Source of the DNA: Owenia fusiformis
Lineage: Eukaryota > Annelida > Polychaeta > Sabellida > Oweniidae
Direction of reading: 5' to 3'
DNA: 64,000 nucleotides
NCBI GenBank assembly: GCA_903813345.2
Contig: CAIIXF020000004.1
Coordinates: 28,091,986-28,155,985, forward strand
Positions 57,502-64,000 of the stretch are shown piece after piece. The position numbers were made by a program, and so were the translations under genes. Under the pieces are notes generated by a model. That model had not been told where the DNA came from. It did not search any database and was given only the letters and a program-made list of their open reading frames with translations. Position 1 is the stretch's first letter, and every line of letters begins with the position of its first letter.

Positions 57502-58127
57502 TTCTTGATATGTTCATTGCGATTCTGACTCTCCTGCCATTCTCAGGAAGTTAAGACCTCCCTGAGGATGGCTATTTCAGCAGTTACTTTAAGTCTTTAG
57601 ACCCATTCTGTATAATTACGAAATGAAATAGATCATAAAGGTCCTTCAGAAAACTGCTACATAATGTAATAACTAGATAGATCAACATGTTTTACTGTAC
57701 TTACAGTTCCAAGGATATCATGTTATGAAAGCAATTAAATTCATGCAACAACACGACCCATGGGCATTGTACTTTTTGTAGTGTATTGGCTTCTGCTTCA
57801 GCTTCCTGAAATTGCAGTAATGTTTTGTAGATTCATTATTTTCATATAAATAACTATAAAATGTTTAATGTTTGGCAATCTTTTTGTGGCACTTTAAACT
57901 GTCTAAGTGTTTGTATGCTGCCATACGTTTTGAACATATAAATTTTGGTGGTGCATCCTCGTGTGTCACTAAATGTCTTTTTAGCTGCCAAGCTGACCCC
58001 CATGTCTTCTGACAGACACTGCACTGATGTTATGCACCCTTTACTTTATGTGCACTTATACTTTATCAAAGTATCATCCTGCTCATCGGGATTGTTCATA
58101 TTAGGATTTGTTGGAAAATTTTTACGG
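57502..58127. other. Non-coding stretch
   Basis: No gene is recognised. The last 60 bases (AGTATCATCCTGCTCATCGG onward) begin the duplicated segment that recurs at 62510. Confidence 0.4.
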
Positions 58128-58510
58128 CTATAAAATAAAATTAGTGCAGTTCAGTTCAACATTATTATTGATTTTGATTTTTAAATGCAAATGGTGGTTC
58201 TGACCCGCACAGGATTTTGGATTAGATTTAATGAGATTTCGTTTTAATTGGTGGGAACCAATTGGGTTATTGTCATGCACATGCACATCAAGATTACAGA
58301 AACTTCTATGAATATTTATATGCTGCATCTTTTGGCAAGTTGTTCATTGTGGTAAGGTGAAAATAATAAAAAATTGAATTCCTTTTTATCATCTCTGTCC
58401 AGGCTTTTATTGTTCTTCCTTTTCTTTTGTTGCAAGGTTTCCATGTCTTGCTCATTGAGCCTTTGTACCATTGTACAGTTGTCATGTTTTTCATTGTCAA
58501 ACTTTTTCAA
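58128..58510 (-). CDS. Duplicated coding-like segment, copy 1
   Basis: A frame from 58510 reads FDNEKHDNCTMVQRLNEQDM, ETLQQKKRKNNKSLDRDDKK and ends NEQLAKRCSI-stop. A second frame just downstream (58328-58128) reads SFCNLDVHVHDNNPIGSHQL. Both frames are conserved in copy 2 (62700-62995), where differences are mainly substitutions and multiples of three. Charged, Gln/Lys-rich, possibly coiled coil. No family recognised. It lacks the following 140-bp exon-like part present in copy 2. Confidence 0.4.
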
Positions 58511-58762
58511 TTTACTCCTGCTCAGTGAAATTCTTTTGACTTAGGAGCTTATTCCAGAAGCACTTCTTTCTTCAGTTTCAACTATAAGCTGACCATTTTC
58601 CAATTGAAACTTCTTTGCAAGGGCCATAATTTGACTTTTCTCTATCTAGACTTACTGTCCCTGATGTCTATGTCCCTGATGTCTATTTGAATTTGTTCTT
58701 CTTTTGTATTGTATAATTGTCTAGTTCTGTAGTCTTTTCCTTGAAAATGTCCATACTTAATA

Positions 58763-59337
58763 CTTTACGGCAAACATTTTTGTTAACATTCTTTTTTTTA
58801 GTGCAATTGTTTTTCGTTCCTTTCTACCAATTCTTGAGAATGAAATAAAATGTCTTTCCGAACCTTGTTGGAACAAAATAGCATATACAACATTTTCCTA
58901 GACCTCTCAATATTATAGTTATACAAAATAAATTTTAGTCGATTTAACAAAAAGTATGCAAAAACTCAAAACAAAAATCCCCAAAATTGTTAAAAATTAA
59001 GATAAACCTTTTATTTCATTAATAAGATTTTTAAAATCAACCAAACTTTCTTTACGGCAAACATTTTTGTTAACATTCTTTTTTTTTAGTGCAATTGTTT
59101 TTCGTTCCTTTCTACCAATTCTTGAGAATGAAATAAAATGTCTTTCCGAACCTTGTTGGAACAAAATAGCATATACAACATTTTCCTAGACCTCTCAATA
59201 TTATAGTTATACAAAATAAATTTTGGTCGATTTAACAAAAAGTATGCAAAAACTCAAAACAAAAACCCCCAAAATTGTTAAAAATTAAGATAAACCTTTT
59301 ATTTCATTAATAAGATTTTTAAAATCAACCAAACTTT
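58763..59337 (+). repeat. Near-identical 287-bp tandem duplication
   Basis: CTTTACGGCAAACATTTTTG starts at 58763 and again at 59050. The two units differ at only a few bases (TTTTAGTCG / TTTTGGTCG; AAAATCCCC / AAAACCCCC; one T). This is a recent duplication or an assembly artefact. A minus-strand frame in it (NIERSRKMLYMLFCSNKVRK) is protein-like but broken. Confidence 0.9.
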
Positions 59338-59647
59338 CTTTTGTACAATTACAGTATTGAGAGACCTAAAAATGTTTTTTTATGTAGTTTTTTTCTAAAT
59401 GAGGTTCGGATAGATGTTTCATTTCATTCTGAACATATGATACCGATAACAAAAGGAGTGATTATAAACCATTTATGATTATATGGCTCAGGAGCTTTTT
59501 TCCAATCTCGAAACGGTTTTACCACAAACTTCATTATTCCCACCTGTTGTGAATAGGCAACATACTGAAAGTCAAAAGTGTCAAAAAAGTAATTATGAAT
59601 ATGAATATATAAACTATAACATCCCTGTTTAATTCTGGACTTTTAAG

Positions 59648-60010
59648 TTAAATATGGATTGCTTCTTTGATTTTACTTTTTAACCAGTGTTTTTCATTAT
59701 CAATAACCGATACACCTGTCCAATTTATTTCATGTTCTTTATTAACAGAGTGTTCCATAATGACTGAAGCTATCTGTCCATTATGCTCCTTTAATCTACA
59801 TTCCAAATCCCGCCCTGTCTCACCAATCTCCAATACATTACTACCAGAGAGATGAATATTCATAGAAGTATAACATTATTTATTTGAGCTCTGGTGAAAA
59901 TTTTTACTTTTACACAAGTAACAAGTTCCATTTAAAATAATATTGGCAGTACTGCCTTGATGCAAGATATTCACAAAATCAGATAATCCAGTCACTGTAC
60001 AATTTTTATT
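59648..60010 (-). pseudogene. GIY-YIG endonuclease fragment (Penelope-type element?)
   Basis: The frame reads EIGETGRDLECRLKEHNGQI, ASVIMEHSVNKEHEINWTGV and DNEKHWLKSKIKEAIHI. The Y/E-IGETGR ... RL-EH ... A-x-x-EH ... H-IDW ... E-x-x-W-x-R-x-x-KEA-x-I order is the GIY-YIG nuclease found at the C-terminus of Penelope-like elements. Upstream, ILNGTCYLCKSKNFHQ has the Cys pair that often precedes it. The GIY and YIG strands are weak (the tyrosine of YIG is E). No RT is joined to it. Confidence 0.65.
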
Positions 60011-60450
60011 AATGTAGAGCCATAATTTTCAACAAAATAAGGCAAAACCCAGTCTAATTTTGAACCATATTTATCTTTTAAACCAATGATATAATCAAGA
60101 ACCTTTCCATCACCTACAATAACTAAATGTTCTAACCAAGTATTTATTCCCACTTATTTAGCCAAATCTTCAAGAAAACATAATAAATTGTCAGATTTAT
60201 CAGAAGTTTCTTCAGAAATATTGTAATATAAAAAATCAGATTTCTCAACATCAGGAGAACCTTGATTAAAAATATATGATTTGATAGTAGGGTGACTGGC
60301 ATTTGTGACAATATTTGAATTTCCCAATTGGATTAAGTTATAATAAAATAAATCTTGAAGTAGAGAATTAAATTCTGATGATTCTTCAAGTGATGGAGAA
60401 TAAAGAGTATTTAAAATATCATCAATCTCTAAATGAAGATTGGAAATCAA
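60000..60450 (-). pseudogene. VGDGK-type repetitive protein fragment
   Basis: The frame reads SDFLYYNISEETSDKSDNLL, CFLEDLAK, a stop, then HLVIVGDGKVLDYIIGLKDK and YGSKLDWVLPYFVENYG. A V-V-GD-x-K-x-Y-x-x-L-x-x-L-K-x-EYG-x-x-LDW-LPFPGDWH block is common in an uncharacterised repetitive family of invertebrates and fish. The GDWH end is eroded to VENYG. One in-frame TAG. The function of the family is unknown to me. Confidence 0.5.
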
Positions 60451-60496
60451 AGGGTCGAGAGTAAGAAATGAGCATTGTTTCTCAAAAGTTACCTAA

Positions 60497-60630
60497 AGTT
60501 GGTCAGTCGTTATCTAAATCAATATAAGAGGGTAAAGCATTAATTCAAATATTGAAGGCCAAAGGAGAAATTGGGTCACCTTGCCGGAGGCCTATTGTTG
60601 CTTGTCTGAAATCAGTGTTTTCATTAAGTT
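60497..60630 (-). pseudogene. LINE reverse transcriptase fragment
   Basis: The strand reads ENTDFRQATIGLRQGDPISP then LAFNI, a stop, and INALPSYI. G-x-RQG-PLSP-LFN-x-YIN-L is the RT block immediately before the FADD catalytic motif in non-LTR elements. Only this block survives. It directly follows the VGDGK fragment, suggesting insertion of one into the other. Confidence 0.8.
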
Positions 60631-60711
60631 ATCCTTTCTACAAAACTGACTTTTTGTATACATATTTTATGCTTTAACTGCCTCATTTAACTTGTTAAAC
60701 CTATAACCATG

Positions 60712-60870
60712 CTAGACACACCGACCTACCTGCTGCAAATAATCAAGGAATGACCTGGGAACACCAAAATTCACAACAAAATTCACAACAAAATCAACAT
60801 TTGGAATATCAATCCAAAGACCAAAAGCAATTGTGCAAACCACGACCCTTAAGAAACTACAAACTACCGA
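60712..60870 (-). pseudogene. RecQ-like helicase motif V-VI exon
   Basis: After a TTTCTTAAG acceptor-like site the strand reads VVVCTIAFGLWIDIPNVDFV, a 12-bp tandem duplication (VNFVVNF), then GVPRSFLDYLQQVGRC. RecQ helicases have V-x-A/C-T-x-AFGMGID-P-DV-x-VIH-x-P-x-S-x-x-x-Y-QE-GR-GRDG. Here G of FGMGID is W, and the sequence stops just before the second Arg. It could join a helicase like that at 5191-5702 in another copy, but the two are 55 kb apart with no exons between. Confidence 0.8.
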
Positions 60871-61409
60871 AAATTCTCCAACATGACTCCTCCATTGAAC
60901 TTGAACCTCTACCATGTTAACCCCAATCCTCTTTTTATCAAAAGACATTGAACCTCCAAAAGAAGAAATTATGACGCAATCCAATATGGCGGCAAATATA
61001 TAAAAAGTTTTGAACTGCTGCCCTTTTTACAGTATATACGATGCACAAATAGATTTGAGCCAGAAATATATGATTTAAAGACTTGAAAGTAACGTGAGTA
61101 TTGAATATTCTCCAAAATCTTACTAGGCCTAGGGGCCAGAATACAACACCACCCCCTTTCTTTTAAAACTAAGCTTCCCCGCTTAATCCCATAATTTAAT
61201 GTACTACCTTTTTTTAATTTTTAATGTTACACTGTGTACCTATACATAGAGATACCTTATACTTAGGGATTGGTTGCAAATGAAAAATTGAATTGAATAA
61301 TAATGTCCATGATAATTTGTAATTTAATCACTATAGTCTATTGTTGTATTAAATGCAATATTGCATATTATTCCATAGTTGAGGTCAAATCTGTAGAATA
61401 ACATGTACA
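60871..61409. other. Non-coding stretch
   Basis: AT-rich sequence with no recognised exon or repeat. Confidence 0.4.
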
Positions 61410-61790
61410 TATATTAACGATATTTTGCAAATGCGTGGAAAAAAGTGATATCTGTGGAATGCGGATTTGAAAACTCCCCCCAATGTGACGTGCATTGTTA
61501 CATTAGCTTACATGGTAATTTAATGACGTCACAAATATTGAAATGATTAATTAATAAAACTGAATGTTGTTTTGAATGCTTTGTTAGGTTGTGGGTGTAT
61601 GGTTAAGTGGTTAAGTGTCCAACTATGGGATAAATAGAACATCCTATGATTTTTTCGTGATATCATTTTAATCCACTCGTTGATATCAATATCTGTACCC
61701 ATTCGCTACACTCACTCGTCCAGATATTGGTATCAACTCGCAGATAAAAATGATATCTCTCAAAATCATTGGATATCCTATACATATATA
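61410..61790 (-). repeat. Double-hairpin GATATC repeat, copy 2 (inverted)
   Basis: Matches 10695-11055 in reverse orientation: AAGTGATATCTGTGGAAT, AACTATGGGATAAATAGAAC and TTGATATCAATATCTG appear in the expected reverse order. The hairpin at about 61679-61735 is retained with one mismatch. The middle has diverged. Confidence 0.65.
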
Positions 61791-61984
61791 GTATCAGTAT
61801 ATCATCACTGTAGGATACATTTGGAGCCATGTTGGACCTGAGCCATCACCTTCTACGTCATAGGGTATGACATGCAGCCACTCATTTTGATAGAGCCCTT
61901 AAGTCACCACAGTCTGAATCTCACATCTTGGGTATGTAAGTTGATCCCAGATAGTTGTTCTAGAAAGGCCCCAATTCTCGACCT

Positions 61985-62240
61985 ACAATACTGTATAATA
62001 TCACAATCATTCTGGTGTCAGGCACCTCAGTCACCGTCCTTCTAATCGAATTTCCCGTAGTTTGATCATATGTGTCCACAGTGTAGGTATAAGAGTGGGT
62101 CACGTTCGTTCCGTCCAGCTGTATCTTACTAGTTGTCATATTTTGTCCTTGTTCATTTGTCAATTCGGTTATCTGTTCATGTGTTGGCTTGTCTGTCGTC
62201 TGTTCCACTGGTACTGGCTGATATGGTTTAAGATGATATA
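61985..62240 (-). CDS. Exon candidate, unrecognised
   Basis: From an ATATCAG acceptor the strand reads PVPVEQTTDKPTHEQITELT, NEQGQNMTTSKIQLDGTNVT, HSYTYTVDTYDQTTGNSIRR and TVTEVPDTRMIVILYSI, closing near ATT|GTAGGT. Balanced, polar and open throughout, with higher GC than its flanks. It could be an extracellular or linker exon. It follows, on the same strand, the exon at 62435-62690. Confidence 0.5.
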
Positions 62241-62434
62241 AATACATAGGGCATGGCAATCATTTTGTGATTCCTATAATCTCAAGAGTTCCAGCATATA
62301 CACCTCGTTAACATATAAAACCTAAAACCATCGACACATTCTCAAACTAGACTATCTTCCTTAACTTCTAGCCAAATTATTATCCACAACGTGACTTATA
62401 AGTAGGTGTAAATCGGGAAATAAAATAATCTTAC

Positions 62435-62690
62435 CGAAACCTAGTCCCGGAAGTAGTTCCGCAATGATACACTGACGATACATCTGTGTAACTAGTTGGG
62501 TAGCAGTGAAAGTATCATCCTGCTCATCGGGATTGTTCATATCAGGATTTGTTGGAAAAATTTTACAGCCTCTGGAAGAATCCCCAGTTTCTCCTTTGAA
62601 TAGATGCTGCAAGGTACACCTCTCTCCACCACAGAAGTCTATTTCACTTTCCAGATATTTTAAGAATTTCAGATTTATAATAATTGTCAA
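62435..62690 (-). CDS. Exon candidate, unrecognised
   Basis: An open frame reads KFLKYLESEIDFCGGERCTL, QHLFKGETGDSSRGCKIFPT, NPDMNNPDEQDDTFTATQLV and ends LLPGLGF at a TTTCG|GTAAGA donor. Higher GC and good composition. The first part sits inside the segment duplicated at 58.1 kb, where part of it is missing. The acceptor is uncertain. It may be spliced to 61985-62240. Confidence 0.5.
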
Positions 62691-62699
62691 TAATGCAAA

Positions 62700-62995
62700 T
62701 GGTGGTTCTGACCCGCACTGGATTTTGGATTAGATTTAACGAGATTTCGTTTTTGGTGGGAACCAATTGGGTTATTGTCATGCACATGTACATCAAGATT
62801 ATAGAAACTTCTCTGAATATTTATATGCTGCATCTTTTGGCAAGTTGTTCATTGGTGTAAGGTGTTAAATAATTGAATTCATTTTTATCATCTCTGTCCA
62901 TGCTTCTATTGTCCTTCCTTTTCTTTTGTTGCAAGGTTTCCATGTCTTGCTCATTGAGCCTTTGTACCATTGTACAGTTGTCATGATCAGGTCTA
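62700..62995 (-). CDS. Duplicated coding-like segment, copy 2
   Basis: Reads PDHDNCTMVQRLNEQDMETL then RKDNRSMDRDDKNEFN and NEQLAKRCSI-stop (stop at 62821). Relative to copy 1 (58128-58510) it lacks six bases near FN-L and has conservative changes. The second frame (VHVHDNNPIGSHQKRNLVKS) is also kept, with a 3-base difference. Confidence 0.4.
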
Positions 62996-63294
62996 AAAAA
63001 TTAAAAACATGTTAAATAGAGATGTATGATTGATATATGATCTGCAAGAATTGTACATTTTCTTAGATATTGTCATTTCCTATTTCACTGGTTCTTTTGT
63101 TTCCATTTTTCTCAATGTGATTTTTACTTTTTTACTTTGGATATTCATTTTTTGGAGTTTAACTGGTCTGCTAATATTAGCTTTTTATAGCTTTTTTTAT
63201 TACCTTTTTAGTGTATTCTTCAACATTTTATATGAATGGCCATATAAACAGTTGCAAACACTAGGGCAGAGCATTTGTACTGAAAGATGTACTA
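62996..63294. other. Non-coding T-rich stretch
   Basis: The hydrophobic open plus-strand frame here (63030-63317) follows from T-richness and was not accepted as a membrane protein. Confidence 0.5.
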
Positions 63295-63620
63295 GTTTTG
63301 TTACAGTACAAATTTAAGTATATTTTTGTACTGAAAAATGCACTGAATTTTTTTTCAGTATATTTTTCAGTACAAATTCATGTACTGAAAAATATACTGA
63401 ATTTTAAGTACAAATTTAAGTATAAATATGTACTGAAAAATGTACTGAATTTTAAGGACACATTTAAGTGCAAAAATATACTGAAAAATACACTGAAAAT
63501 TTAAGGATAAATTTAAGTCCAAATATATACTGAAAAATGTACTGAAAGTGCAAAAGTTAGTATAAAAATGTACTGAAAAATATACTGAAATTTAAGGATA
63601 ATTTTAAGTATAAATATATG
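63295..63620 (+). repeat. Degenerate tandem repeat, TACTGAAAAATGTACTGAA type
   Basis: TACTGAAAAATRTACTGAA alternates with TTTAAGTAYAAATTTAAGTA in units of about 55-60 bp, five to six copies with drift. The open frame across it is a product of the repeat. Confidence 0.85.
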
Positions 63621-64000
63621 CAATGAGAAATATTTGTGCCCAATAATACTTTATAGTATTATATTTAGATAATTACATTGTTCTAATAATTACATTGTAC
63701 ATAGACTGTCATATCATATAATAGTGATAAAGGAATTGACAAATATTTGAAAATTACCTCCTGTTCAAGTTCCAATCATTTTTATAGATTATATTGATAG
63801 ATTTAATATCACTGAATATGGTGTTGCTTGTTGAGGATCACACAACATTACCGTTTATCATTTATTTGAGATTTAAGCAGGGGTCCATTTTTTTAAAGAA
63901 ATAATCGTTTTAAAAGATTTCTTGTGAATAGATAATAAATAAGTACAAAAAGCATGAATTATTATATATCAAGAGCATAATGTCAAATTTAAACTGAAAA

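Noticed and set aside
5191-60870. One RecQ-like gene spanning the window from 60.8 kb to 5.2 kb
   Set aside because: The strand is the same, but the motif V-VI fragment lies upstream of the motif I-II fragment in transcription order, so they cannot be exons of one gene.
63030-63504. Hydrophobic frame that could look like a membrane protein
   Set aside because: It is driven by T-rich and tandem-repeat sequence and has no start context, motif or splice support.
1-64000. CRISPR arrays, bacterial operons, rRNA and tRNA genes
   Set aside because: No regularly spaced identical repeats with unique spacers, no Shine-Dalgarno-led gene series, and no cloverleaf with a GTTCRA T-loop was seen.

Overview
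This window is eukaryotic: an AT-rich, intron-bearing, repeat-loaded animal genome segment. No intact long gene is present. What can be read is short exon-sized coding blocks bounded by GT..AG splice sites, plus a dense litter of decayed transposable elements. The mix (Ty3/gypsy, LINE, GIY-YIG element, mariner, pogo-like, piggyBac, PIF/Harbinger and Merlin-type remains, RecQ-like and PIF1-like helicases, a HECT ligase exon) fits an invertebrate metazoan, probably marine. I cannot name the species. There are no rRNA, tRNA, CRISPR or bacterial features.

Layout. 0-6 kb: gypsy pol debris, two exon-like blocks and a RecQ-type helicase remnant, all on the minus strand. 6-9.4 kb: nothing coding, but a pair of identical T-box-like palindromes. 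9.4-16.6 kb: a HECT exon, a Merlin/IS1595-type transposase piece, a double-hairpin repeat, one copy of a 0.45-kb repeat and a frameshifted DDE transposase. 16.6-26.7 kb: isolated exon candidates, a GDGD-type transposase remnant, two copies of an end repeat with mariner transposase debris, and a LINE C-terminus beside a minisatellite. 27.6-34.3 kb: three TA-flanked elements (two mariners keeping opposite halves of the transposase, one short element). 35.3-38.2 kb: a 2.85-kb element built on a 476-bp tandem array and ending in a hairpin. 38.3-41.8 kb: Harbinger piece, a repetitive-family ORF interrupted by a 0.7-kb piggyBac derivative, and a pogo-like element. 42-50 kb: gypsy RT beside zinc-finger debris, an env-like fragment, and a chain of minus-strand exons led by a C2H2 zinc-finger exon. 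50-55 kb: unrecognised coding debris and a split PIF1-like helicase. 57-64 kb: foldback elements, a 287-bp tandem duplication, GIY-YIG, VGDGK-type, LINE and RecQ fragments, and a duplicated coding-like segment (58.1 and 62.5 kb).

Most coding signals lie on the minus strand. I see no pathway or operon logic. The organising principle is repeated insertion, internal deletion and nesting of mobile elements. The best-supported structural stories are the piggyBac insertion that leaves a TTAA duplication and a resumable reading frame (39390-40091), and the candidate Helentron-type non-autonomous element (35310-38160), with a PIF1-like helicase remnant 15 kb away. All family names are assigned by eye from motifs; no database search was run.
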